64,000 bases of DNA, from assembly GCA_964623635.1 (NCBI GenBank), contig CAZUUA010000008.1, forward strand, positions 1 to 64,000, read 5' to 3'. The stretch comes from UMGS1696 sp964623635 (lineage in GTDB: Bacteria > Bacillota > Clostridia > Oscillospirales > CAG-272). Positions within the stretch are counted from its first letter, which is position 1. Each line of letters starts with the position of its first letter. Positions 25,952-34,438 of this stretch are shown one piece after another. The position numbers and the translations under genes were made by a program. A model generated the notes under the pieces. It did no database searches. It was given only the letters and a program-made list of their open reading frames with translations, and had not been told where the DNA came from.

Positions 25952-27130
25952 TCAGCCGATCTTCAGCACACGGATGATACCGTCCATGCTCTGGATGGTG
26001 GCAACGGTGGCTTCGGTCACCTCGGAGAGAACGTCCACCAGGGTCACGGCATAGTCGCCCTTGGAGCGGCTTGCCAGGTTTTCGATGTTGATGTTGTTCT
26101 CGGCCAGAGTAGAGGAGATGTGGGAGATCATGTTGGGGATATTCCGGTGCAGGATCACCAGACGGGTACCATCGTTGTGGGGCATTTCCACAGACGGGAA
26201 GTTCACACTGTTCTTGATGTTCCCGGATTCCAGATAGTCCACCAGCTCATGGGCAGCCATCATAGCACAGTTGTCTTCGGATTCTTCGGTGGATGCGCCC
26301 AGATGGGGAATGGCGATCACACCTTCCATACCGGCGGTATGTGCATTGGGGAAGTCGGTCACATACTTGCGCACCTTGCCGGACTTCAGCGCTTCTTCCA
26401 GGTCGTCGTCGTTGACCAGGGCATCTCTGGCAAAGTTCAGAATCACCACGCCGTCCTTCATCATGGCGATGGTCTCCTTGTTGATCATATGCTTGGTGCC
26501 CACCTTGGGATCGGCATTGTCGATCAGTGGTGTGTGCAGGGAGATAAAGTCGGACTTGGCAAAGATCTCTTCACGGGTGTCGGCCTTGTGTACCGAACGG
26601 GACAGCTTCCAAGCGGCGTCCACGGACATATAGGGGTCGCAGCCCAGTACGTTCATGCCCAGAGAAACGGCGGCGTTGGCAAGGGGACCACCGATGGCGC
26701 CCAGACCAATGATACCCAGCGTCTTTCCGGCCACTTCGGAACCGGCGAACTTGGACTTTTCCTTTTCCACACGCTTGGCGATGGTCTCATCATCGGCGTT
26801 GGCTCTTACCCATTCGATCCCACCGACCACGTCACGGCAGGCCAGCAGCATACCGCACAGCACCAGCTCCTTCACACCGTTGGCGTTGGCACCGGGGGTG
26901 TTGAACACTACGATACCCTGTTCGGCGCACTTATCCAGCGGAATGTTGTTGACACCGGCACCGGCTCTGGCGATGGCCTTCAGGTTGGAACCAAATTCCA
27001 TATCGTGCATGGCAGCAGAACGCACCATGATGGCATCCGGATTTTCGACGGATTCGCCTACGCTGTACACGGAGCCAAAAATATCCGTGCCGCACTTGGC
27101 GATCTTATTCAGTAGCTGAATTTTTTTCAT
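25952..27130 (-). CDS. serA: D-3-phosphoglycerate dehydrogenase
   Basis: A 392-residue NAD-dependent enzyme for the first step of serine synthesis. It has the short form: a substrate-binding half, a Rossmann domain with GIIGLGAIGGPLANAAV near residue 145, catalytic residues in NFARDALV and the His of IPHLGASTEESEDN, and a C-terminal ACT domain (about 320-392, LVILHRNIPNMISHISSTLAE) that suggests feedback by serine. It lacks the longer intervening domain of Mycobacterium-type enzymes. It follows serC by 27 bases on the same strand and shares its promoter and leader. Confidence 0.95.
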   Translation of the reverse strand: MKKIQLLNKIAKCGTDIFGSVYSVGESVENPDAIMVRSAAMHDMEFGSNLKAIARAGAGVNNIPLDKCAEQGIVVFNTPGANANGVKELVLCGMLLACRDVVGGIEWVRANADDETIAKRVEKEKSKFAGSEVAGKTLGIIGLGAIGGPLANAAVSLGMNVLGCDPYMSVDAAWKLSRSVHKADTREEIFAKSDFISLHTPLIDNADPKVGTKHMINKETIAMMKDGVVILNFARDALVNDDDLEEALKSGKVRKYVTDFPNAHTAGMEGVIAIPHLGASTEESEDNCAMMAAHELVDYLESGNIKNSVNFPSVEMPHNDGTRLVILHRNIPNMISHISSTLAENNINIENLASRSKGDYAVTLVDVLSEVTEATVATIQSMDGIIRVLKIG

Positions 27131-27157
27131 GATGTATATCTCGATTCTGTATATATC

Positions 27158-28240
27158 TTACTTCTGGTTTTCTTCTGCGAACTTCTTCATGAAGGCGATC
27201 AGGGCTTCGATACCTTCCTTGGGCATAGCGTTGTAGATGGAGGCTCTCATACCGCCAACGGAACGGTGACCCTTCAGGTTCATCAGACCCACCTTTTCTG
27301 CTTCCTTGGGGAACTTCTTGTCAAACTCTTCGTTGCCGGTCACAAAGGTCACGTTCATCATGGAACGGAATTCCTTCTTCACAGGGGCAATGTAGTAGTC
27401 CTGAGAATCCAGATAGTCGTACAGCAGTGCGGCCTTTTCCTTGTTCATCTTTTCCATGGTGGTCAGACCGCCGATGGACAGCAGCCATTCGTATACCAGA
27501 CCTGCCATATAGATGGAGTAGCACGGCGGCGTGTTGTACATGGAATCGTTATCGGCCATGAGCTTCCAGTCCAGCATAGAGGGCGTTTCGGGTCTTGCAT
27601 AGCCCAGCAGATCCTCACGAACGATGACCACGGTCAGACCGGCAGGCGCCATATTCTTCTGGGCACCGGCGTAGATCACGGCAAACTTGGATACGTCCAC
27701 AGGCTCGGACAGGATGCAGGAGGACATATCGGCCACCAGCGGCACGTCTCCGGTATCCGGTACTTCGGGATACTTGGTACCGTAAATGGTGTTGTTGTAG
27801 CAAACGTGTACATAGTCGGCATCGGGACGGACCATATCCGGCGTGATCTTGGGGATCACCGTGAAGTTTTCTTCTTTGGAGGAAGCGATGGCCTTGGCGT
27901 CTCCGTACTTCTGGGCTTCCTTATAGGCCTTGGTGGAGAACTGACCGGACAGCACATAGTCTGCCTTGCCGGTCTTCATCAGGTTCAGGGGAACGGCGGC
28001 AAACTGGGTAGAGGCACCACCCTGCAGGAACAGGATCTTATAATTATCCGGCACGTTCATCAGCTTCCGCAGATCGGCCTCAGCCTTTTGGATGATGGCT
28101 TCGTAGGCAGGAGATCGATGGCTCATCTCCATAACGGACATACCAGCGTCCCCATAGTTCACAAGTTCCGCAGCTGCCTTTTCCAGCACGGGCAGGGGAA
28201 GCATGGACGGACCTGCAGAAAAGTTATAGACTCTATTCAT
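27158..28240 (-). CDS. serC: Phosphoserine aminotransferase
   Basis: A 360-residue PLP enzyme making phosphoserine from 3-phosphohydroxypyruvate and glutamate. The start VYNFSAGPSMLPLPVLEKA, the HRSPAYEAI segment, QGGASTQFAAVPLNL and the PLP-lysine in YAGAQKNMAPAGLTVV are all as expected, as is the end KGHRSVGGMRASIYNAMP. GAGG lies six bases before the ATG. It is the first gene of the serC-serA pair; a perfect promoter lies about 250 bases upstream, leaving a long leader. Confidence 0.97.
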   Translation of the reverse strand: MNRVYNFSAGPSMLPLPVLEKAAAELVNYGDAGMSVMEMSHRSPAYEAIIQKAEADLRKLMNVPDNYKILFLQGGASTQFAAVPLNLMKTGKADYVLSGQFSTKAYKEAQKYGDAKAIASSKEENFTVIPKITPDMVRPDADYVHVCYNNTIYGTKYPEVPDTGDVPLVADMSSCILSEPVDVSKFAVIYAGAQKNMAPAGLTVVIVREDLLGYARPETPSMLDWKLMADNDSMYNTPPCYSIYMAGLVYEWLLSIGGLTTMEKMNKEKAALLYDYLDSQDYYIAPVKKEFRSMMNVTFVTGNEEFDKKFPKEAEKVGLMNLKGHRSVGGMRASIYNAMPKEGIEALIAFMKKFAEENQK

Positions 28241-28488
28241 ATGTTACCTCATTTCTGCCGGAATTCCCGGCGAATATAGCACGCTGCCACCAGGGCAACC
28301 TGCTACAGGATTTCAGGATGCATGGATGCAAACACGGCGTATTGTACACATTTCCAGGAGTCGTCGATGAATCCGTGTTCACTTAAGGCAACGCTGATCC
28401 AGGCATATAATTTCCACCAAAAAGATCCTAAATCTCAGCCTTAGCGGCGAAAATTCGCTGTTAATCAACGTTGACTTATGAAGTACAT
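28241..28488 (-). promoter_or_regulatory. Long structured leader upstream of serC
   Basis: From the predicted transcript start near 28488 to the ATG there are about 245 bases with several inverted repeats on the minus strand: GCGAATTTTCGC, TGCATCCATGCA, and a GCCGG-GAATT-CCGGC hairpin that ends about 16 bases before the start codon. A TGGTGGCAGCG segment recalls the T-box core (TGGNACCGCG) but lacks the conserved ACC. No small reading frame with a ribosome site is evident. A role in control of serine synthesis is plausible but unproven. Confidence 0.4.
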
Positions 28489-28494
28489 ACCATC

Positions 28495-28523
28495 ATTATA
28501 CAGCACCATGGGGCATTTGTCAA
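28495..28523 (-). promoter_or_regulatory. Sigma-A promoter of serC-serA
   Basis: Minus strand TTGACA (28518-28523) and TATAAT (28495-28500), both perfect, 17-base spacer. Confidence 0.85.
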
Positions 28524-28696
28524 TGGAATTCTTTCAAAAAAATACAGAAAACCATATCCTTTTCTGCGGCACGGGAAAGGCTCCCTGTTTGGTTTCCCAC
28601 ACTTTCTCCGGCATACCCACTTTGCTTTTCTCCGTTCTCATGCAAAACGACTGGATTTTTATGCAGAAGTGAGACCATATCCGGTGAATACTTCCA

Positions 28697-28725
28697 TTGA
28701 CATTCCGGGGATTTTTCCATATAAT
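28697..28725 (+). promoter_or_regulatory. Sigma-A promoter of the aspartate kinase gene
   Basis: TTGACA (28697-28702) and TATAAT (28720-28725), both perfect, 17-base spacer. The 170 bases between this and the divergent serC promoter hold no gene that I can support. Confidence 0.85.
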
Positions 28726-28777
28726 TATAGTAGCTCTTAGTCTACGTATTTACAGAAGAAGGATGAGGTTTGAAACC

Positions 28778-30112
28778 GTGGAAATACAGAATGCAAATCC
28801 GATCAAGGTCGTAAAGTTTGGTGGCAGCTCTTTGGCCGATGCCGCACAGTTCGAAAAGGTGAAGAGCATCATCACCGCCGAAGAGAGCCGTCGGTATGTG
28901 GTACCCTCTGCACCCGGAAAGCGGTTCAGTGGCGACACCAAGGTCACCGATATGCTCTACGAATGCTACAACGTGTCTGCCCGTGGCGAGGATATGTCCG
29001 GCATCTTCGGGCAGGTGAAGACACGCTATGACCAGATCATTGCCGGTCTGGGTCTGACGCTGGATCTGTCGGAGGAATACACCTATATCGAATGGGCCAT
29101 CCAGCATCACGCCGGTCGTGACTACGCTGCCAGCCGTGGCGAATACCTGAACGGTATCATTTTAGCGAACTATCTGGGTTATGATTTTATCGATCCGGCG
29201 CCCTATATCCGCTTTGCCGACAACGGCACCTTCGATGCAGAGACCACCAACAACCTGCTGTCTGCTGTCCTGGCTGAACACGAGACCGGTGTGATCCCCG
29301 GCTTCTATGGTTCTATGCCCAACGGCACCATCCGCACCTTCTCCCGCGGCGGCTCCGACATCACCGGTTCCATCGTGGCCAGAGCCGTACACGCCGACAT
29401 TTACGAAAACTGGACGGACGTGGATGGCTTCATGATGGCAGACCCTCGGATCATCAAGGACGCCAAGCCTATCGAGATCATCACCTACCGGGAGCTGCGT
29501 GAGCTGTCCTACATGGGTGCCAGTGTGCTCCATGAAGAGGCCATCTTCCCGGTGCGCTTTGCCGGTATTCCGGTGAACATCCGCAACACCAACAATCCCA
29601 CCGCACCCGGCACCATGATCGTCTCTACCACGGACAAATACGACAATGCGTCCATCATCACCGGTGTGGCCGGGAAGAAGGGCTTCTCCGTGGTGACCAT
29701 CGAAAAGGCCATGATGAATGCCGAAAGAGGCTTTGGCAGAAAGGTTCTGGAGGCCATTGAAAACGAAGGAATGTCCTTTGAGCATCTGCCCTCCGGCATC
29801 GACACCATGAGCGTGATCCTGAACACCGCTGAGCTGGAGCACTGTCGGGAACGGATCATCAACCGGATCTGCTCGCTGGTGGAACCGGATTCCATCTCGG
29901 TAGACGATGGTATGGCACTGGTAGCCGTGGTGGGTCGGGCTATGGTCATGGCAAAGGGCACGGCAGCACGGGTATGCAACGCCTGCGCCAATGCCGGTGT
30001 AAACATCCGCATGATCGACCAGGGTTCTTCGGAGCTGAACATCATCATCGGTGTCATGGAAGAGGATTTTGAAAAGGCTCTGTCCGCCATTTACCATGCA
30101 TTCGTAAAATAA
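28778..30112 (+). CDS. Aspartate kinase
   Basis: A monofunctional aspartokinase of about 444 residues, first step to lysine, threonine, methionine and diaminopimelate. The kinase domain opens with IKVVKFGGSSLADAAQF and has FSRGGSDITGSIVARA and YMGASVLHEEAIFPV; two ACT domains form the last 150 residues (GFSVVTIEKAMMNAERGFG, then ALVAVVGRAMVMAKGTAARV), the site of amino acid feedback. I prefer the GTG at 28778, which has GATGAGG nine bases upstream; the ATG at 28763 touches AAGG with no spacer. Single gene between its own promoter and terminator. Regulation by lysine or threonine cannot be told. Confidence 0.93.
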   Translation: MEIQNANPIKVVKFGGSSLADAAQFEKVKSIITAEESRRYVVPSAPGKRFSGDTKVTDMLYECYNVSARGEDMSGIFGQVKTRYDQIIAGLGLTLDLSEEYTYIEWAIQHHAGRDYAASRGEYLNGIILANYLGYDFIDPAPYIRFADNGTFDAETTNNLLSAVLAEHETGVIPGFYGSMPNGTIRTFSRGGSDITGSIVARAVHADIYENWTDVDGFMMADPRIIKDAKPIEIITYRELRELSYMGASVLHEEAIFPVRFAGIPVNIRNTNNPTAPGTMIVSTTDKYDNASIITGVAGKKGFSVVTIEKAMMNAERGFGRKVLEAIENEGMSFEHLPSGIDTMSVILNTAELEHCRERIINRICSLVEPDSISVDDGMALVAVVGRAMVMAKGTAARVCNACANAGVNIRMIDQGSSELNIIIGVMEEDFEKALSAIYHAFVK

Positions 30113-30126
30113 TAGGCGACAATAAC

Positions 30127-30161
30127 AAAAGCGGCGGGCCAGAAAAGCTCACCGCTTTTTG
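30127..30161. terminator. Bidirectional terminator
   Basis: AAAAGCGGCGGGC and GCTCACCGCTTTTT with G-U pairs, between aspartate kinase and the convergent HIT gene. Confidence 0.75.
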
Positions 30162-30166
30162 CTTTC

Positions 30167-30514
30167 TTATTTCTCCGGGAACACGTGCAGAGGCAGCTCG
30201 GTACCGCCGATGATGTGGAAATGCAGGTGATGCACGCTCTGTCCGGCATCCGGTCCGCAGTTGGAGATCAGTCGGTAGCCGTTCGTCACACCGGCCATCT
30301 TGGCGATCTGCGGGATCTTTTCAAAGATCTTGGCCACCACGGCGCTGTTGGTCTCGTTCACTTCGTCCATGGAGCCGATGTGGCACTTGGGAATCACCAG
30401 CACGTGTACCGGTGCTTCCGGTGCGATGTCGTGGAACGCCAGCATGGTCTCGTCCTCATACACCTTTTTCGAGGGGATCTCCCCTGCAATGATCTTACAG
30501 AATAAGCAATCCAT
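30167..30514 (-). CDS. HIT family nucleotide hydrolase (HinT-like)
   Basis: A 115-residue protein of the histidine triad family, with the N-terminal CLFCKIIAGEIPS (two Cys that may bind zinc), ETMLAFHDIAPEAPVHVLVIPK, and the catalytic triad HHLHFHIIGG. Members hydrolyse nucleoside phosphoramidates and aminoacyl-AMP. AAAGGAG lies ten bases ahead of the ATG. It has its own promoter and stands alone. Confidence 0.94.
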   Translation of the reverse strand: MDCLFCKIIAGEIPSKKVYEDETMLAFHDIAPEAPVHVLVIPKCHIGSMDEVNETNSAVVAKIFEKIPQIAKMAGVTNGYRLISNCGPDAGQSVHHLHFHIIGGTELPLHVFPEK

Positions 30515-30629
30515 TATAATAACACTCCTTTATTGGAAATACACATTGGGAAGTGCAGGCAGTATCTCCGGCTTTCAAGCGACTTTCAGGCGGCTTGAAA
30601 GTGACTGGAAAGCACTGCGCTTCTCTACC

Positions 30630-30658
30630 ATTCTACCACAACTCTCATGAAAAATCAA
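30630..30658 (-). promoter_or_regulatory. Sigma-A promoter of the HIT gene
   Basis: Minus strand TTGATT (30653-30658) and TAGAAT (30630-30635), 17-base spacer, about 110 bases before the start codon. Confidence 0.65.
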
Positions 30659-30668
30659 GGGAAAACAT

Positions 30669-31502
30669 ATGAAAGTATTTGATATCCACACCCACACCTA
30701 CCCCGAAAAGATCTCCGACAAGGCCGTTACCAGTTTGAACGCCTTCTACAACTTTGTCTGCGAAGGCAAGGGCACGTATGCCGATATGGAAAGCCAGGCA
30801 AAGGACAACCATGTCCACGGGTTCCTGCTCTTCTCCGTGGCCACCAATGCCCACCAGGTACCCAAGGTCAACGACAGCATTGCGGCACTGGCTGCGCATT
30901 CCCGTGAACAGGGGTATTTGACCGTTGGCTTTGCCGGAATGCACCAGGACTACGAAGACTTTGAAGGAGAGGTTGACCGTGCCATTGCCATGGGGCTGTC
31001 CGGCATCAAGATCCATCCGGATATTCAAGGAGTAGACATCGATGATCCCCGGCTGTTCCGGCTGTACGAGATCATGGAAGGCCGGATCCCACTGTATCTG
31101 CACATGGGCGACGACCGTCCCCAGTACCGGTTTTCCGAGCCGAAGAAGCTGGCACACGCCTTGGAATGTTTCCCCGAGCTGGAGGTTGTGGCGGCGCATC
31201 TGGGCGGTTACAAGGCATCCGATGAAGCCATCGAATATTTAGCCGGCAATGACCGGGTGTGGTACGACACGTCCAGTGCCCTGTGGTATCTGACGCCGGA
31301 GCGAGCCGGTGCGATCATCCGGGCATTGGATCCGGCCAAGGTCATGTTCGGCACAGACTACCCGGTGAAGAATCCGGCAGGGGAACTGGAACGGTTCTTT
31401 GCCATTCCCGGTCTGACAGAACAAGAGCAGGAAGACATCCTCTGGAACAACGCCATCCACTTCCTGCATCTGGAAGAAGCAGCCAAGACGATCGAAGCAT
31501 GA
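30669..31502 (+). CDS. Amidohydrolase family TIM-barrel protein
   Basis: A 277-residue cytoplasmic metal hydrolase or decarboxylase of the Amidohydro_2 type. Metal ligands are visible: His7 and His9 in FDIHTHTYPE, a His in LYLHMGDDRP, a His in VVAAHLGGYK and the Asp in MFGTDYPVKN. The order matches uronate/ACMSD-like enzymes, but the substrate is not determined. The start lies after a modest AGGGA site. Its stop overlaps the ATGATG of the FkbM gene, so the two are translationally coupled. The promoter is not resolved; the HIT promoter occupies the opposite strand just upstream. Confidence 0.82.
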   Translation: MKVFDIHTHTYPEKISDKAVTSLNAFYNFVCEGKGTYADMESQAKDNHVHGFLLFSVATNAHQVPKVNDSIAALAAHSREQGYLTVGFAGMHQDYEDFEGEVDRAIAMGLSGIKIHPDIQGVDIDDPRLFRLYEIMEGRIPLYLHMGDDRPQYRFSEPKKLAHALECFPELEVVAAHLGGYKASDEAIEYLAGNDRVWYDTSSALWYLTPERAGAIIRALDPAKVMFGTDYPVKNPAGELERFFAIPGLTEQEQEDILWNNAIHFLHLEEAAKTIEA

Positions 31503-32830
31503 TGGAAAAGGATCAGAATATGCCCTGTGGAACGCCGGAAAACAAGCGTGGGTCGGATGACTCCACGGCACAGCTTAATAATATACCCGCCGAACATACC
31601 GGAAATACTTCCGGAGAATTTTCCGTCAGGGAAATTCTCAAGCGTGGGTCGGATGACTTCCCTTTTTCGCTTCAGAATATACCCGCCGAACATACCGGAA
31701 ATATTTCCGGAGAATTTTCCGTCAGGGAAATTCTCAAGCGTGGGTCGGATCACTTCCCTTCTTCGCTTCAGAATATACCCACGCTGTGGGACAAACTTGC
31801 CTGTGAGACCCGTCCTATCTTTCTGTACGGCACCGGCAATGGTGGGGACAAAATTTTAGACGTATGTACCGCACGAAATATTCCCATCACCGGCGTGTTT
31901 GCCTCCGATGGATTTGTGCGCAGCCGCAGTTTCCGGGATATGCCGGTGCGTGCCTACAGTGATGTGGTGGCCGAATACGGGGACGACATCGTGGTGCTGC
32001 TGGCCTTTGGTACCACACTGCGTTCGGTGGCAGACTTCATCGATCAGCTGGACAAGCGGCACACGCTGTACATTCCGGAGGTGCCGCTGTATGGTGGCGG
32101 ACTGTTCGATGGTGTGATGCTGCAGGAAATAGCCGAACCCTTGGCAAAGGTGCGATCCCTGCTGGCCGACGAGCATTCCCGGCTGCTACTGGACGATGCG
32201 GTGTACTTTCGTCTGACCGGAGAAAGTCGGTATTTGACCCGCACCACGGAGCCGGCTTCCGTTATCGCTGCACTGTATGGAGAAAGAAATATCCAAGTCA
32301 TGGTGGACGGTGGTGCCTTCAAGGGGGACAGTGCTGCCCTGTACGCCGGTACCCTACCTTCGCTGACCACCATTCACGCCATCGAAGCGGATGCCCGTAC
32401 CTTCCGACACCTTTCCGCCTATGCAGAAAATGAGACCAGGTGTTCGGTGATCCCACACCACGGCGCACTGTGGGACTCCGATGGGGAGCTGAGCTACACG
32501 TCCTCTGCCAGCCGTGGTTCCGGGAATGCCGGGCAGAATCATCGTGCCAAGTTGGTGACCGTACCCTCTCTGATCATCGACACACTTTGCCGGGACATGG
32601 ATGTGGATCTGATCAAGCTGGACGTAGAAGGGGCAGAAGAAAAAGCACTGCTGGGGGCAACGGGAACATTGGAGCGTTGTCGTCCTGCCATGGCGGTATC
32701 GCTGTACCATCGGACAGAGGATCTGTGGACGCTGCCTCTTTGGCTGCACGAGCGTCTGCCGGAAAAGAAGCTGTACCTGCGCCGACCCTGGTGTATACCC
32801 TTTTGGGACCTGACGTTGTATATGGGGTGA
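31499..32830 (+). CDS. FkbM family methyltransferase with an inserted 32-residue repeat
   Basis: A 443-residue protein. After 16 ordinary residues it carries 2.5 in-frame copies of a 32-residue unit (residues about 17-94) encoded by a palindromic DNA repeat. A Rossmann-like domain follows (IFLYGTGNGGDKILDVC, PITGVFASD), as in nucleoside-sugar or carbamoyl-linked proteins, then the FkbM methyltransferase domain with SAM motif MVDGGAFKGDSAALY, HAIEADARTF and LIKLDVEGAEEKALLG. Such enzymes O-methylate sugars or polyketides. The ATG overlaps the upstream stop. The repeat adds a linker without known fold; whether the protein still works is not known. It is followed by a glycosidase gene 95 bases on. 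Confidence 0.8.
   Translation: MMEKDQNMPCGTPENKRGSDDSTAQLNNIPAEHTGNTSGEFSVREILKRGSDDFPFSLQNIPAEHTGNISGEFSVREILKRGSDHFPSSLQNIPTLWDKLACETRPIFLYGTGNGGDKILDVCTARNIPITGVFASDGFVRSRSFRDMPVRAYSDVVAEYGDDIVVLLAFGTTLRSVADFIDQLDKRHTLYIPEVPLYGGGLFDGVMLQEIAEPLAKVRSLLADEHSRLLLDDAVYFRLTGESRYLTRTTEPASVIAALYGERNIQVMVDGGAFKGDSAALYAGTLPSLTTIHAIEADARTFRHLSAYAENETRCSVIPHHGALWDSDGELSYTSSASRGSGNAGQNHRAKLVTVPSLIIDTLCRDMDVDLIKLDVEGAEEKALLGATGTLERCRPAMAVSLYHRTEDLWTLPLWLHERLPEKKLYLRRPWCIPFWDLTLYMG
31546..31780 (+). repeat. 96-base palindromic repeat, two full and one partial copy, inside a coding gene
   Basis: Copies begin at 31546, 31642 and 31738, each starting GCGTGGGTCGGAT. The period is exactly 96 bases, so the frame is kept. 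Each full copy holds a perfect or near-perfect palindrome (CCGGAAATATTTCCGG at 31695-31710) and a second hairpin of GAGAATTTTCC with GGGAAATTCTC (31710-31735). Copies 1 and 2 differ mainly in the bases after the first 16. All three forward frames and a reverse frame are open through the array. I saw no other copy in this window. Confidence 0.9.
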
Positions 32831-32925
32831 GGGGAACAGCGTTCGATTGGTTTTCGCCTGCCCGATCCGTATCGATCCATTTCATCCGTAACGATATATT
32901 CTTGCATTTGAAAGGAGTACCCCAC

Positions 32926-34362
32926 ATGAACTACTATCAGTTAGAACAGCTGCAGCCTATCGGTCATGTCTTGCCGAAGTCGTCTTTGGAGATCCGTTCT
33001 TCCAAGATGGGGATCGGGTTTGAGAAGCTGGACCGCAATGTGTTCGATCCCGAAAAGGCCTACGACAAGCTGGCAAAGGTCGGCGTCAAGTGGGTGCGGA
33101 TCCAGTCCGGCTGGCAGCGCACCGAGACCGTCAAGGGCACCTACGATTTTGCTTGGCTGGATGCCGTGGTGGACAATCTGCTGACCCGTGGGATGCAGCC
33201 CTGGATCTGCTTGTGCTACGGCAACGAGCTGTACAACGAAGAAGGCAAGACCGTCTTTGGTTCCGTGGGTATCGCACCCATTTTCAATGACGAGCAAAAG
33301 ACCGGCTGGGCCAACTACGTGAAAGCCATCGTCCGGCACTTTTCCGGTCGCATCACCCATTGGGAGATCTGGAACGAGCCCGACGGCCAATGGTGCTGGA
33401 AGCATGGGGTCAATGCCGCCGAATACGGTCGGTTTGCTGCCGATACCGCCGACGCCATCCGTGCCGTATCCGACGACGCTGTGATCATTGGCGGTGCGGT
33501 GTGCTTCCCCGGCAACCTGTTCTACATCGAGGAAGCCTTGGCTGCCGGAATGGCCGGGAAGATCGACGCCTTCTCCTTCCACGAATACACACCGGACGAA
33601 AGCCAATTGTTTGTACATATCCCGGCTCTTGCAGCGCTGCTCCACCGGTACGACCCCAAGATCCAGATCATCCAGGGTGAATCCGGCTCCCAGTCTCGCA
33701 GTGACGGCAACGGTGCGCTCCGTGGTGGTGCCTGGACACCTTTGCGCCAAGCCAAGCAGTGCTTGCGCCATGGGGTTGCCGATCTGGCCACCAATATGCT
33801 GTTCACCTCCTACTTCTCCTGCATGGACATGATCGAAGCGTTGAACGGTACTGTGGGAGACAAAAACTCCTACTTGGACTACGGTTACTTTGGCATCTTG
33901 GGTGCAGACTTTGACGAGAACGGCTATTCCTCCGGAGAATACACGCCCAAGCTGTCCTACTACGCCTACCAGAATCTCTGCTCTCTTTTTGCGGAAGAGG
34001 TAGAGCCCTGTGACCTTCCCATCCTGCGGCAAAACCAATATTCGCCTCGGATGCTGGGTGGTGACTACGGCGGTGCCTATCTGTCCCACGGCTTTTGCAA
34101 ACCCAACGGCTCCACGGCGCTGGCCTACTGGAACGCCACGCCTCTGCTGACCACCCAGTTCGAGAGCACCATTTCCTTTGCGGTGGCCGCCGTAGCGGGA
34201 GAACCACACCTGGTGGATCCCCTGTCCGGCATCGTGTACGCCATTCCCGACACGCTGATCGAGAAAAAAGGATTGGGGTACGTGATCAAGAATATTCCCA
34301 TCACAGACTATCCGCTGCTGCTCACCTTTGGTGCTTTTGCGGATTATACGGAAAATATGTAA
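32926..34362 (+). CDS. Clan GH-A glycoside hydrolase (GH39-like)
   Basis: A 478-residue cytoplasmic (no signal peptide) TIM-barrel glycosidase. The acid/base is Glu151 in THWEIWNEPDG and the nucleophile Glu252 in IIQGESGSQS, at the ends of strands 4 and 7 as in clan GH-A. The barrel start GVKWVRIQSGWQRTETVKGTYDFAWLD is like GH39 beta-xylosidases. A beta-sandwich C-terminal part follows from about 370. Specificity is open. The ATG at 32926 is preceded by AAAGGAG. It probably shares transcription with the amidohydrolase and FkbM genes and ends at a long terminator. Confidence 0.82.
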   Translation: MNYYQLEQLQPIGHVLPKSSLEIRSSKMGIGFEKLDRNVFDPEKAYDKLAKVGVKWVRIQSGWQRTETVKGTYDFAWLDAVVDNLLTRGMQPWICLCYGNELYNEEGKTVFGSVGIAPIFNDEQKTGWANYVKAIVRHFSGRITHWEIWNEPDGQWCWKHGVNAAEYGRFAADTADAIRAVSDDAVIIGGAVCFPGNLFYIEEALAAGMAGKIDAFSFHEYTPDESQLFVHIPALAALLHRYDPKIQIIQGESGSQSRSDGNGALRGGAWTPLRQAKQCLRHGVADLATNMLFTSYFSCMDMIEALNGTVGDKNSYLDYGYFGILGADFDENGYSSGEYTPKLSYYAYQNLCSLFAEEVEPCDLPILRQNQYSPRMLGGDYGGAYLSHGFCKPNGSTALAYWNATPLLTTQFESTISFAVAAVAGEPHLVDPLSGIVYAIPDTLIEKKGLGYVIKNIPITDYPLLLTFGAFADYTENM

Positions 34363-34363
34363 G

Positions 34364-34430
34364 AAAACAGGATATGTGCCTCTGCGTTGTATCGCCACGG
34401 ATACATAGCAGGACACATATCCTGTTTTTT
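34364..34430. terminator. Bidirectional terminator
   Basis: AAAACAGGATATGTG and CACATATCCTGTTTTTT form a 15-bp stem between convergent genes. Confidence 0.85.
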
Positions 34431-34438
34431 ATTACTAA

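Noticed and set aside
20261..28402. Shared GGCAACGCTGAT sequence near spoVG and serC in opposite orientation
   Set aside because: A single 12-base match in two spacers, without extension on either side; may be chance.
28241..28488. T-box riboswitch upstream of serC
   Set aside because: The invariant ACC of the T-box core is missing and the stem I landmarks were not found; kept only as a structured leader.
31527..31859. Separate small genes in the 96-base repeat array (frames in both directions)
   Set aside because: They arise from the open nature of the repeat and lack ribosome sites; the FkbM frame continues into a real domain.
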